This document shows, piece after piece, positions 25,925-33,910 of a DNA stretch of 64,000 bases; the first letter of the stretch is position 1; the number at the start of each line of letters is the position of its first letter. Origin of the DNA: Bryobacterales bacterium F-183 (GTDB taxonomy: Bacteria > Acidobacteriota > Terriglobia > Bryobacterales > Bryobacteraceae); NCBI GenBank assembly GCA_016865505.2, contig AP025252.1:5788137-5852136 (forward strand), read 5' to 3'. The translations under genes were made by a program, and so were the position numbers. Under the pieces are notes generated by a model. It did no database searches, had not been told where the DNA came from, and saw nothing but the letters and a program-made list of their open reading frames with translations.

Positions 25925-26000
25925 GGGCGCGTAGCTCAATGGATAGAGCATCAGCCTTCGAAGCTGCAGGCTACAGGTTCGAGTCCTGTCGCGCCCACCA
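25925..26000 (+). tRNA. tRNA-Arg (anticodon TCG)
   Basis: A complete cloverleaf with the CCA end encoded. The acceptor stem GGGCGCG pairs with CGCGCCC, the D arm is GCTC/GAGC, and the anticodon loop CTTCGAA puts TCG at positions 34-36, decoding CGA-type arginine codons. The T arm is ACAGG TTCGAGT CCTGT. The anticodon stem (TCAGC/GCTGC) has a mismatch in its outermost pair. Total length is 76 nt including CCA. Confidence 0.93.
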
Positions 26001-26024
26001 CACCCGTTGCTGTACGCTGGTGAA

Positions 26025-27155
26025 GTGAAAAACTCCGACATCTCCCGCCGTGGGCTTCTCAGTTCCGCAGCCGCGGCCGGATCCCTATTCAGCATCATGG
26101 GCGCCAAGACCGCGCTCGGCTATCAGGCAAACTCCGCACTCACGGTCGGCTTGATCGGATGTGGGGGCCGCGGCATGTACGTCAGCGGCATTTTCGCCAA
26201 GAACGAGTTCGCACGCGTCTCCGCCTACTGCGACATCTATCAGGACAAGCTCGATGCCGCCGGCAAAAAGTATTCCGGCGCCAAGTCCTTCACCAAGTTC
26301 CAGGACCTGCTTGCCTCCGATGTCGACGCCGTACTCATTGCCACTCCCGCCTTCCTCCACCCCGAACACTTTGAAGCTGCGGTGAAGGCGAAGAAGCACA
26401 TCTTCCTCGAAAAGCCCGCTGGTGTAGACGCCGCCGGTTGCCGCCGCGTACTCAACGCCGCCAAGAAGGCCGACCCCACCAAGCGCATCTCCATGGACTT
26501 CCAACAGCGCTACGGCACCGAATACCGGAAGGCGTTCGACGTTGTGAAGTCCGGCGAACTCGGCGCCATCAAGCAGATCCGCGCCTCCTGGATGGGTGGT
26601 GGACCCGCCATCAAAACCGGCCACCCGGAAAGCGAAGAGAAGATCCGCAACTGGTTCTTCTACCGCGAACTCTCGGGCGACATCCTCATCGAGCAGGACT
26701 GCCACAACATCGACGTCGTCAACTGGTTCATGGGCAAGCACCCCGTACGCGTTTCCGGCTACGGCTCGCAGGTGCAGCGCAAAAAGGGCAACATCTACGA
26801 CAACCTCTCCTGCACCTTCCAGTTCGACGACGGCACCATCTTCAACTACGCCGCCAACCAGTTCGGCAACCCCGGCTGGACGGACGTCTCTGAGACCTTT
26901 GTCTGCGAAAAGGGCGTGGTCAACACCTCGCGGCGCGGCTACAAGATCTACCGTCCCGGCAAGCCCGTCGAAGAAGCCGCCACCAACTACGACATCACCC
27001 AGGACACGGTGAATCAGTTCATCGAGGGCGCCCGTACCGGCAAGCTTGAGAACGCCGCTCTCTGGGGTGCCGAAAGCAGCATGACGGCAGTCATGGCGCT
27101 GCAGGCCTGTACCAGCGGCAAAGAAGCCACCTGGGACAAGACGTTCAACTCCTAA
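26025..27155 (+). CDS. Tat-exported Gfo/Idh/MocA family oxidoreductase
   Basis: A 376-residue NAD(P)-dependent oxidoreductase starting at GTG 26025, 25 bp after the tRNA; the frame's earlier TTG would overlap no better signal. The leader SRRGLLSSAAAAG is a Tat signal. The nucleotide site LIGCGGRGMYVSG is followed by AYCDIY, and the catalytic block HIFLEKPAG supplies EKP. The QDCHNIDVVNWF stretch is typical of sugar-converting members. It probably oxidises or rearranges a sugar outside the cytosol; many acidobacterial relatives are exported in this way. RraA-like follows after 9 bp. Confidence 0.85.
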   Translation: MKNSDISRRGLLSSAAAAGSLFSIMGAKTALGYQANSALTVGLIGCGGRGMYVSGIFAKNEFARVSAYCDIYQDKLDAAGKKYSGAKSFTKFQDLLASDVDAVLIATPAFLHPEHFEAAVKAKKHIFLEKPAGVDAAGCRRVLNAAKKADPTKRISMDFQQRYGTEYRKAFDVVKSGELGAIKQIRASWMGGGPAIKTGHPESEEKIRNWFFYRELSGDILIEQDCHNIDVVNWFMGKHPVRVSGYGSQVQRKKGNIYDNLSCTFQFDDGTIFNYAANQFGNPGWTDVSETFVCEKGVVNTSRRGYKIYRPGKPVEEAATNYDITQDTVNQFIEGARTGKLENAALWGAESSMTAVMALQACTSGKEATWDKTFNS

Positions 27156-27164
27156 ACAACAAAC

Positions 27165-27809
27165 ATGGTCAGCCTCGCAGAAATCCGTCAGAAGCTGTTC
27201 AGCGCCGTCGTAGGCGACGTACTGGACACCATGGGTTACCGGCATCAGTTTCTTCCCAAGGAAATTCAACCGCTCCGCGACGACATGATCGTCGTGGGGC
27301 GGGCGATGCCCGTCCTCCATGAGGACATCGAAAAAGAAGGCGCAGATCCCTTCGGCCGCATGCTCCACGCCTTGGACGACCTTAAGCAGGACGAGGTCTA
27401 CCTCGCTGCCGGAGCCTCGCCCGAATACGCCTTGTGGGGCGAGTTGATGTCCACCCGCGCCATCCACTGCGGTGCCGCCGGAGCCGTGTTGCATGGGATG
27501 TGCCGCGACACCAACGGCATTCTGGAACTCAACTTCCCGACCTTCGCCACCGGCCGTTACGCGCAGGATCAGCGTGGCCGCGGCACCGTTGTCGACTTCC
27601 GCATTCCCGTCACCATCGGTCAGGTCAAGGTCACGCCCGGCGACATCATCCTGGGGGATATCGATGGCATCATCGTCATCCCGCAAGCGGTGGAAGAAGA
27701 GGCCGTCGCGCTTGCCCTGCAGAAGGTGTCCACGGAGAATGAAGTCCGACTGGCCATCGCCAAAGGTATGAGCGCCGTCGAGGCATTTGAGACATTCGGG
27801 GTGCTTTAA
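27165..27809 (+). CDS. RraA-like family protein (class II aldolase-type fold)
   Basis: A 214-residue protein of the RraA/4-hydroxy-4-methyl-2-oxoglutarate aldolase family. MCRDTNGI and GDIILGDIDGIIVIPQ are its signature blocks (the latter the GDxDGVVVVP motif), and GAAGAVLHG is the ligand-binding loop. Members are either regulators of RNase E or metal-dependent aldolases or decarboxylases; beside an oxidoreductase gene, a catabolic aldolase is more likely. It is co-directional with the Gfo/Idh gene 9 bp upstream. A hairpin overlaps its stop codon. Confidence 0.8.
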   Translation: MVSLAEIRQKLFSAVVGDVLDTMGYRHQFLPKEIQPLRDDMIVVGRAMPVLHEDIEKEGADPFGRMLHALDDLKQDEVYLAAGASPEYALWGELMSTRAIHCGAAGAVLHGMCRDTNGILELNFPTFATGRYAQDQRGRGTVVDFRIPVTIGQVKVTPGDIILGDIDGIIVIPQAVEEEAVALALQKVSTENEVRLAIAKGMSAVEAFETFGVL

Positions 27810-27816
27810 GCACCCC
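27798..27816. terminator. 19-bp palindrome across the rraA-like stop codon
   Basis: GGGGTGCTTTAAGCACCCC is a perfect palindrome whose centre contains the TAA stop of the upstream gene. It can form a GC-rich hairpin, but only ACTTGTT follows, so termination would be inefficient; an operator or attenuator is possible. A TACAAT box follows at 27823-27828. Confidence 0.45.
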
Positions 27817-27837
27817 ACTTGTTACAATCAGGTGTTC

Positions 27838-28296
27838 ATGCCTGAGCCCGTTCTCGACATACAAGCCATTCGTGACATCCTGCCTCACCGCTACCCGTTT
27901 CTATTGGTCGACAAGATCGTGGAAATGTCGGAAGAGCACATCGTCGGCATCAAAAACGTCACGGTGAACGAGCCGTTCTTCATCGGCCATTTTCCCGACT
28001 TCCCCGTCATGCCCGGCGTCCTCATCGTCGAATCGATGGCGCAAGTTGCCGGTACGCTCGTCCTCAAGAGCATTCCGGACCGTCACAACAAGCTCGTCCT
28101 GCTCGCCTCAGTGGATGAAGCCAAGTTCCGCAAGCCAGTGCGGCCCGGGGACCAGTTGCGTATCGAAATGCGCATGGAAAAGCGCAAGGCAACTGTGGTC
28201 AAGATGCGCGGCGAAGCGACCGTCGACGGTGTAGTCGTCGCCGAAGCGACCCTGATGTGCAAACTTGCCGATCGTCCGGAAGCCGCAGCGGTCTAG
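27838..28296 (+). CDS. fabZ: 3-hydroxyacyl-ACP dehydratase
   Basis: A 152-residue hot-dog-fold enzyme that dehydrates (3R)-hydroxyacyl-ACP in fatty acid synthesis. LPHRYPFLLVDKI is the FabZ start, and FIGHFPDFPVMPGVLIVESMAQ contains the catalytic His and Glu region. The ATG at 27838 gives the standard N-terminus. A TACAAT box sits 9 bp upstream. It leads a cluster with lpxA (3 bp later) and lpxI, so it supplies hydroxyacyl-ACP control for lipid A synthesis. Confidence 0.94.
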   Translation: MPEPVLDIQAIRDILPHRYPFLLVDKIVEMSEEHIVGIKNVTVNEPFFIGHFPDFPVMPGVLIVESMAQVAGTLVLKSIPDRHNKLVLLASVDEAKFRKPVRPGDQLRIEMRMEKRKATVVKMRGEATVDGVVVAEATLMCKLADRPEAAAV

Positions 28297-28299
28297 GAT

Positions 28300-29076
28300 A
28301 TGCCGGTTCACTCGTCCGCGATCGTCGATCCTGGTGCACGGATTGCGCCGGACGCCGAAATCGGCCCATTCTGCATCATCGGACCTGACGTCCAGATCGG
28401 CGCGCGCACTCGCCTGATGGCCAACGTCGTCGTCGATGGCGATACCATCCTCGGCGACGACAACACAATCTACCCGTACAGCACCATCGGGCTTGCGCCG
28501 CAGGACAAGAAGTATCACGGCGAGAACTCGCAGACCCGCATTGGGAATCGCAACTCCATCCGCGAGTTTGTGACAATCCATCGCGGCACAGAAGGCGGCG
28601 GCATGATCACCTCCGTCGGTGATGACAACTGGATCATGTCCCACGTGCACTTGGCGCACGATGTCCGCGTCGGCAACCAGACCATCCTGTCGCACGGCAC
28701 GGTGGTGGGCGGCCACGTCACCATCGGCGATTGGGCTGTACTTGGCGGAGGTTCGGCGATCCATCAGTTCTGCCGTATCGGCAAACATTCGATGATCGGC
28801 GGCTATAGCGTCATCACCCAGGACGTCCTGCCGTACTCGATGACCGTGAGTCCGCGCGAAAACAAAATCTTCGGTGCCAACGCCGTAGGACTCGAACGTC
28901 GCGGCTTTGCCACGGACTCGATTGAAGCTCTGCAAACCAGCTTCCGCCTCCTCACCCGCAGCGGACTCAACACCTCGCAAGCCATCGAGCGCATCAAGGC
29001 TGATGTGCCGGCCTGCGCCGAACTCACCGAAGTGCTGGACTTCATCGCCTCCTCGGAGCGCGGCTTCGTCAAGTAA
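28300..29076 (+). CDS. lpxA: UDP-N-acetylglucosamine acyltransferase
   Basis: LpxA attaches 3-hydroxyacyl from ACP to UDP-GlcNAc, the first lipid A step. At 258 residues it shows hexapeptide repeats (VVDGDTILGDDNTIYP and similar), the substrate-binding EGGG/MITSVGDDNWIM region and HLAHDVRVGN with the catalytic His. The SRNGLNT-like LLTRSGLNTSQAIE is typical of the C-terminal helical domain. It follows fabZ by 3 bp, and lpxI follows after 6 bp. Confidence 0.94.
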   Translation: MPVHSSAIVDPGARIAPDAEIGPFCIIGPDVQIGARTRLMANVVVDGDTILGDDNTIYPYSTIGLAPQDKKYHGENSQTRIGNRNSIREFVTIHRGTEGGGMITSVGDDNWIMSHVHLAHDVRVGNQTILSHGTVVGGHVTIGDWAVLGGGSAIHQFCRIGKHSMIGGYSVITQDVLPYSMTVSPRENKIFGANAVGLERRGFATDSIEALQTSFRLLTRSGLNTSQAIERIKADVPACAELTEVLDFIASSERGFVK

Positions 29077-29082
29077 ACCGTC

Positions 29083-29901
29083 ATGCCTCGTTATGGAATG
29101 ATCGCGGGCAACGGCCGCTTCCCGGTCCTCGCACTAGAGGCGGCGGCGCGACTCAACATCGACGTCGTCACCATCGCGATTGAAGAGGAGGCCTCGCCGG
29201 ACCTCAAAGCCCTTTCGACGACCTACTACGCGATCTCTCTCGGCGCGCTCAGCCGCCTGATTGAAATCTGCAAAAACGAGGGCATCACGCAGTTGATGAT
29301 GTGCGGCCAGGTCAAGCACGCCAAGATCTTTTCCTCGATCCGGCCGGACTGGCGCCTGTTCAAGCTCCTCGCGTCCCTGCGTGAAAAGAACACCGATGCG
29401 TTGATCGGCGGCGTGGCCAAGGTCCTCGCGGACGAGGGCATCCAACTCGTCGATTCCACCCTGCTGCTGAAGGACCTTCTCGCGCCCGAGGGCGTCTTCA
29501 CCAAGCGCAAGCCGGACACCGAAGAACTGAAGCAACTCCGCTACGGCCGCTCGATCGCCGAAGCGCTGGCAGGCTTCGACATCGGCCAAAGCGTGGTGAT
29601 TGCCGATCGCGCCTGCGTAGCGCTGGAAGCTATGGAAGGTACGGACGCAATCCTCCGTCGTGCGCATGAACTGACGGGAGGCAAGCCGCAGTTACTGATC
29701 AAAAGCTCGCGCCGCCGCAAGCACCTGCTGTTCGATGTCCCGGTGCTGGGTCCTGCGACGATGGAAGTCATGCGGGAGACAAACACGGTCGCGGCCACCA
29801 TGGACGCAGGTCGTACACTCCTGCTCGACCGCGACGAGATGCTCGAAAAAGCCAATCGCTACGGCATCTCGCTCACCGGCATCGCCGTATCCACCGACTA
29901 G
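29083..29901 (+). CDS. lpxI: UDP-2,3-diacylglucosamine pyrophosphatase
   Basis: LpxI hydrolyses UDP-2,3-diacylglucosamine to lipid X; it replaces LpxH in many bacteria. At 272 residues, the N-terminal MIAGNGRFPVLALEAAARLN and the MMCGQVKH and SLREKNTDALIGGVAKVL blocks match, and the C-terminus has CVALEAMEGTDA and LIKSSRRRKHLLFDVP as usual for the DUF1009 domain. It is the third gene of the fabZ-lpxA-lpxI cluster. No lpxB or lpxD appears nearby. Confidence 0.9.
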   Translation: MPRYGMIAGNGRFPVLALEAAARLNIDVVTIAIEEEASPDLKALSTTYYAISLGALSRLIEICKNEGITQLMMCGQVKHAKIFSSIRPDWRLFKLLASLREKNTDALIGGVAKVLADEGIQLVDSTLLLKDLLAPEGVFTKRKPDTEELKQLRYGRSIAEALAGFDIGQSVVIADRACVALEAMEGTDAILRRAHELTGGKPQLLIKSSRRRKHLLFDVPVLGPATMEVMRETNTVAATMDAGRTLLLDRDEMLEKANRYGISLTGIAVSTD

Positions 29902-30044
29902 CTTTCCCTACCCCACCATCCCCCAAACCCCGATCCCCAGCATCCCCATGGTGCCTGGCACCGTGCCACTCACGAACTGGCACCATTTCGACCTAACGCA
30001 CGCCGTTACAACAGCTTGCGTACTCAGGATTTTGCTCCTTAGCC
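29902..30044. repeat. Intergenic REP-like palindrome, second copy
   Basis: After lpxI comes a C-rich tract, then ATGGTGCCTGGCACCGTGCC at 29948-29967, matching the element at 24912 except for one base. GGTGCCTGGCACC (29950-29962) is palindromic, and ATGGTGCC pairs with GGCACCAT at 29979-29986. The rest of the gap up to the next gene shows nothing recognised. The element lies beyond the lpxI stop, so it may also help end transcription. Confidence 0.6.
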
Positions 30045-30743
30045 TTACTTTGACCCTTGGGGATAGATGGAAGACTCAAGCGCCTCAGCGACCCTCGCCA
30101 GGTCCGTCAGCGCCTCTTCCACTTCGGCTGCGGATGCCGTGGAATTGACATGATCGTGCACCAGCACCAGCCGGGGACCCGGTCCGAATAAATCGCTGGG
30201 CATCGACGGATCCTGCAGTACAGCCGGGTCGGCGATCCACAGGTGCCGCGATTTTTCGGACATCAGCAGGGCAGAGCCATGCAATCCGCGCGGATGCGGC
30301 TTTCGCACAAACCCGAGCGCCGCCTCTTGCGCCGCCGGAGGCAGCCCGGCCCCCGCTACCACGGCAAAGTGACCGGCCCAGTTGACTGCCGCTGGAGCTT
30401 TGGCGGCCTTGGTGCGAATGTCGATTCCGTTGGGCACGGTCACCCGAGTGGCCATCGCCAGACGCACCACCGAGGTCACGGGGACGCCGTCCGACGAAGC
30501 ACGCCGCCTTGGACTGTCAATGTAGGCGTACGCCCGAAGCGCTGCAGGACGCCCCTGAAACCAGCCGCCGTACCAAGTGGCGGGTGTGATCGCCGCCGCC
30601 GGAGGATGCACCGGACGCCACCCGCGCACCTGGGCAAGCGTCGCCCCAACCGTGCGAAAGCGCAGCCACTGCATGACCATCAGAACGGTGAACGCAGCCA
30701 GCAGCAGACCGATGGCCAGCCCAATGAGCAGGATGGCCTTCAT
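30045..30743 (-). CDS. Single-span membrane protein, unknown function
   Basis: A 232-residue protein starting at ATG 30743 with one N-terminal membrane anchor (AILLIGLAIGLLLAAFTVLMVM). The remaining domain, including YGGWFQGRPAALRAYAY, SVVRLAMATRVTVPNGI and LVHDHVNST, is soluble and probably faces the periplasm. I recognise no family. It lies 75 bp downstream of the cpaE-like gene on the same strand and is convergent with lpxI, so it could be co-transcribed with the former. Confidence 0.6.
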   Translation of the reverse strand: MKAILLIGLAIGLLLAAFTVLMVMQWLRFRTVGATLAQVRGWRPVHPPAAAITPATWYGGWFQGRPAALRAYAYIDSPRRRASSDGVPVTSVVRLAMATRVTVPNGIDIRTKAAKAPAAVNWAGHFAVVAGAGLPPAAQEAALGFVRKPHPRGLHGSALLMSEKSRHLWIADPAVLQDPSMPSDLFGPGPRLVLVHDHVNSTASAAEVEEALTDLARVAEALESSIYPQGSK

Positions 30744-30817
30744 CGCTCGCCGACGCAAGAAAGCTGGAGTGTTAGGAAACAGCGCAAGGTCTTAGAATAC
30801 CTTGCAAAGAACCGGCC

Positions 30818-32017
30818 CTAGGACGCCTTGGCGCCGAAGTTCGACCCCGAGAAGAAGTCCAAAAACTTCCGCTTGGCCGGGACCTCATGCTGCGCCGTCG
30901 CCGGACCGCGAACTTCGACCAGCGTCTTGGCAAACGAGTTGATGCTCTTGCCGAGGTCGCTGTTGAAGTCCACCCATTTGCCGACGGTTAGCGCCTTGTG
31001 TACGGTGTTGTAATCGTTCGGGAACACCTGATGCACCGGCAGACCCAGGATCTGCTCGATCTGCTCATTGGTGATCACCTGCCGCTTCTGGCAGCGATTG
31101 ACGAGCACAGACACCTTGTCCTGCAGGTCCAGCCCGCGCAGAAATACAAACTTCTCTCGCGCCAGGTGCAGCGACGGGATCTCCGGCGTACACACCAGAA
31201 AGATCTTCTTGCACTCGTGCATGATCTCGAATGAGTACCGCTCGAGGTTGCCCGACAGGTCGAATACCATACCGCGGTAGTTCCGCCGCAAAAAGTCGAT
31301 CAAATGCCGGATCTGCGTACCTTCGACGCGTAGATTCGGGTTCAGCTTGCCCGCATGCAGGACGTCCAGCGTACCCATTCGGGTCACCAACTGCGGCCAG
31401 AGCGATTCGTCCATATTCATGGAATGCTCGCACGCATCGGCGACAGAAAATTCATTGGTGAGCTTCAGCATGAAGCGCATCATGCCGGAATTCAGGTCGA
31501 AGTCCGAAAGGATCACGTTCTGCCCGGCGAGTTTCGACATCGCCACGCTCACGTTCAGCGCCAAGGTAGACGCGCCCACGCCAGCCTTAGCCGGGAGGAA
31601 GCAGTAAATATCGTTGGTGGTTTCTACCGTCGCCGGACGCTTCTCCAGCAACTCCTTCACCCGCGACACCGCTTCATACACTTGCTGGGGATTGAACGGC
31701 ATCGTGATGAACTCACGCATACCCACGCGCATCGCGTCCAACAGCAGTTGCGGATCGCACTCGCGAGCCATTCCGATGAACTGGATTCCCGGTGCGAGAC
31801 TCTCTAAGATCCGAATCTCTTCCACTACCAGATCCATCGACTCGCAAGAGATAAACGCCACCTGCGGCGCCGTCGCGCGAACCACTCGACCCATCTCATC
31901 CGCCGCCGTGTATTGCTCCAGGTACCGTACGATGTTGATCGTTCCGATTTCCTGCAAAACCCGGCTGGCCGCTTGTGCCAGCTCTTGATCCGGGGAAATT
32001 ACTAAACTACGCAGCAT
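30818..32017 (-). CDS. CpaE-like receiver-ATPase
   Basis: A 399-residue protein starting at ATG 32017. An N-terminal receiver-like domain (SLVISPDQELAQAASRVL, PQVAFISCESMD) is followed by a MinD/ParA-type ATPase with PAKAGVGASTLALNVSVA. The first lysine of the deviant Walker box is kept, while the GK step is GA, as often in CpaE. LSDFDLNSGMMRFML and VFDLSGNLERYSFEIM complete the ATPase. CpaE localises the Tad/type IV pilus machinery. No other tad genes are in the window, so its function here may be polarity or a distant pilus locus. The longer in-frame start upstream lacks support. Confidence 0.8.
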   Translation of the reverse strand: MLRSLVISPDQELAQAASRVLQEIGTINIVRYLEQYTAADEMGRVVRATAPQVAFISCESMDLVVEEIRILESLAPGIQFIGMARECDPQLLLDAMRVGMREFITMPFNPQQVYEAVSRVKELLEKRPATVETTNDIYCFLPAKAGVGASTLALNVSVAMSKLAGQNVILSDFDLNSGMMRFMLKLTNEFSVADACEHSMNMDESLWPQLVTRMGTLDVLHAGKLNPNLRVEGTQIRHLIDFLRRNYRGMVFDLSGNLERYSFEIMHECKKIFLVCTPEIPSLHLAREKFVFLRGLDLQDKVSVLVNRCQKRQVITNEQIEQILGLPVHQVFPNDYNTVHKALTVGKWVDFNSDLGKSINSFAKTLVEVRGPATAQHEVPAKRKFLDFFSGSNFGAKAS

Positions 32018-32116
32018 ACAGACCCGTGCCCTCAGTATCAGTCTGCTGCCACACGGTGTATGCTTCAATCGCTGGTTCTTACTAATTCTTTTGGTACGAA
32101 AACCTTAGAAAAGGTC

Positions 32117-33472
32117 CTAAGGTAATACTCCTCGACCCGGACGGTGTATCCATACTTGACCCTTAGCTCCCTTGGCGAATTCCAGCAGCAAAATTCCGCT
32201 CGCATCGGCCTCCGCCTCAAACATCTCTTCTTCGTCCGTCTCCACGTCAAAAACGGCCTTCGGCGGAAAACCCAGGATGAAGAACACGCCGCCCTCCGGC
32301 AAATCGATCGGGAACTTCATCCCGTCCGCCGAAGCCGCCTGCAGGATGGTCGCGCCGCCGATCTCCACCGGCTCCTTCAACGCCCCCGGCTTCAGATTCC
32401 GGATCTCCGTACCTGTCGACAACTGCATCGCCCCATCGAAGAATCCGAACCACGTCGCATCCTCTTCCCAACTCGACCGGACAAAGAATCGTCCGCCCGT
32501 TGCGTCATGAAAGAACGGATCCATCTTGGCAAACGGCAGCCCGGGCTGATACGGATTCGCCCACAAAAACTCGTACGGAAGCCCAAACAAACCGCGCATC
32601 AAGAAGCGATCCTGAATCAGGTACCCCTGCAGGAACTGCGCCTCGACAGCATTCGGATCGTACGCGACAATCATCAGGTCCGCCGCGCGCGACAGCGCCG
32701 CCACCTTCAGATCCGGCTCGCCCGTACCCACAAATGCCGGAATACGGAACTCGTTGTCCGCCGTCTGCAATGGCGCGGGATAGTGGCTCAGCAAGTGCCA
32801 GGACGGTATGTCTTTGAAGAACTGCGGGGCGCCGTCGCGCAAGTCCACCTTGGTGTTATCAAACACCGCGTGCAGGACCTCAAAGAGCGGTGCCAGTTCC
32901 TCACGGCTGATGGCAGGCTTGCCCTCTCGCAGTGCCGGCGCGATGCTCTTGCGCCACCACTCCTCCACCGTGTACCGAATCACCTTCTCCGCCGGTTCCG
33001 CGGCTTCATCGGCAATCGCGATTGCCGCCAGCACCTGATCCCGGATGCCCGCGGCACCCTTGCCGGACCCAGGCGCCGCGTTCACCACCTTTAGCAGCTT
33101 CGCCCCGATCGCCGACTTTTGCGCCGGCGACATCGCCTTCTGGCACCAGTCATACACCAGGGCAAGCTGCCGGATATCGGTCGCCCCCGGCTGCATGGCC
33201 CACTCAATGGCCGTCTTGGCCGAGGCTGCGTTTCCGGTCGCGGCGTAATGCAGCGCCCAGGCGAACCCGGGTTCGGGAAACTGTGCCTGGCTTTCCGCCA
33301 GAGTGGAAAACTGCCGCCAGCGGATCGACTCACGCGTCGTTTCACGCTGTACGCGTTTCAACCTCTGGGCATTCAGAAAGATCCGCGGAGGATCGCGGAA
33401 CACATGAAAATCCTCGTCCTGCGCGCACAGAACGGAAGTCGCCGCCAGTACCAGAACCAGCCACTTACCCAT
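32117..33472 (-). CDS. Secreted protein, heparinase II/III-like architecture, unknown substrate
   Basis: A 451-residue exported protein with a signal peptide (GKWLVLVLAATSVLCAQ). The first half is alpha-helical (repeated WRQFSTLAESQAQ, ALHYAATGNAASAKTAIEWAM, LALVYDWCQKAMSP) and resembles the alpha/alpha toroid of heparinase-family lyases. The second half is beta-rich (DPFFHDATGGRFFVRSSWEED, WFGFFDGAMQL, RPGRGVLP). WEEDATWFGF resembles the beta domain of such proteins, but catalytic Tyr and His are not assigned. A polysaccharide-related role is an inference. It stands alone, with the 6S-like RNA locus upstream. Confidence 0.55.
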   Translation of the reverse strand: MGKWLVLVLAATSVLCAQDEDFHVFRDPPRIFLNAQRLKRVQRETTRESIRWRQFSTLAESQAQFPEPGFAWALHYAATGNAASAKTAIEWAMQPGATDIRQLALVYDWCQKAMSPAQKSAIGAKLLKVVNAAPGSGKGAAGIRDQVLAAIAIADEAAEPAEKVIRYTVEEWWRKSIAPALREGKPAISREELAPLFEVLHAVFDNTKVDLRDGAPQFFKDIPSWHLLSHYPAPLQTADNEFRIPAFVGTGEPDLKVAALSRAADLMIVAYDPNAVEAQFLQGYLIQDRFLMRGLFGLPYEFLWANPYQPGLPFAKMDPFFHDATGGRFFVRSSWEEDATWFGFFDGAMQLSTGTEIRNLKPGALKEPVEIGGATILQAASADGMKFPIDLPEGGVFFILGFPPKAVFDVETDEEEMFEAEADASGILLLEFAKGAKGQVWIHRPGRGVLP

Positions 33473-33577
33473 CGTTTCCAGCCTAGCACTTCAAATCCTG
33501 TGTCTATCGGACACACCCTTGCGTCACCCTACCGCATACCGGACCGAAAATTCCCGATTAAGTCGTTTATTTTCATC

Positions 33578-33608
33578 TTGCAAACAACGGCCAGAAGTTT
33601 GCTATACT
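33578..33608 (+). promoter_or_regulatory. Candidate sigma-70 promoter of the 6S-like RNA
   Basis: TTGCAA at 33578-33583 and TATACT at 33603-33608 are spaced 19 bp apart. The start would fall near 33615, about 30 bases before the terminal stem of the RNA. Spacing is slightly long, so strength is uncertain. The stretch 33473-33577 before it shows nothing else. Confidence 0.5.
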
Positions 33609-33614
33609 CGAATA

Positions 33615-33778
33615 CGAATTGATGAAGTACCTCTTTTGATTCCTGCCCTCTGTTCGCAACGGGATGGCACGGAAGAAGCGAGCGGGCTTTACGGCGTGCT
33701 TGCGGGAGTCGGTTATGTAGTTGTAAGCGACCGCTCCTTTTTCCGATTCATGCGGTTGCGACAGAGGGGTTTTTTTGA
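33615..33778 (+). ncRNA. ssrS: 6S-like regulatory RNA
   Basis: The region 33646-33768 folds into a long rod: CCCTCTGTTCGCAAC (33646-33660) pairs with GTTGCGACAGAGGG (33755-33768), and an inner stem uses GAGCGG (about 33680) with CCGCTC (about 33731), leaving a large internal bubble. The 5' TGTTCGCAA and 3' TGCGGTTGCGACA text is close to the corresponding ends of E. coli 6S RNA, which binds sigma-70 holoenzyme. A T-run at 33771-33777 follows the stem, giving a terminator. It could be another structured RNA class found in Acidobacteria. No ORF explains the conserved-looking stem. Confidence 0.6.
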
Positions 33779-33910
33779 AGGGTTTCTTCCAGGTACAGTA
33801 GTCGATTAAGATCTTCCCCTGGATCTTTCGGTTTCGGTCGCCGCTCGGCGTTTCCGATGATGGAGCTAATAGGACGCGGGCCTCATCGGGAATGTATATC
33901 TTAGCGGGTT

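Noticed and set aside
26085-27818. A 577-residue minus-strand frame
   Set aside because: It is antisense to the Gfo/Idh and RraA-like genes, which have clear motifs.
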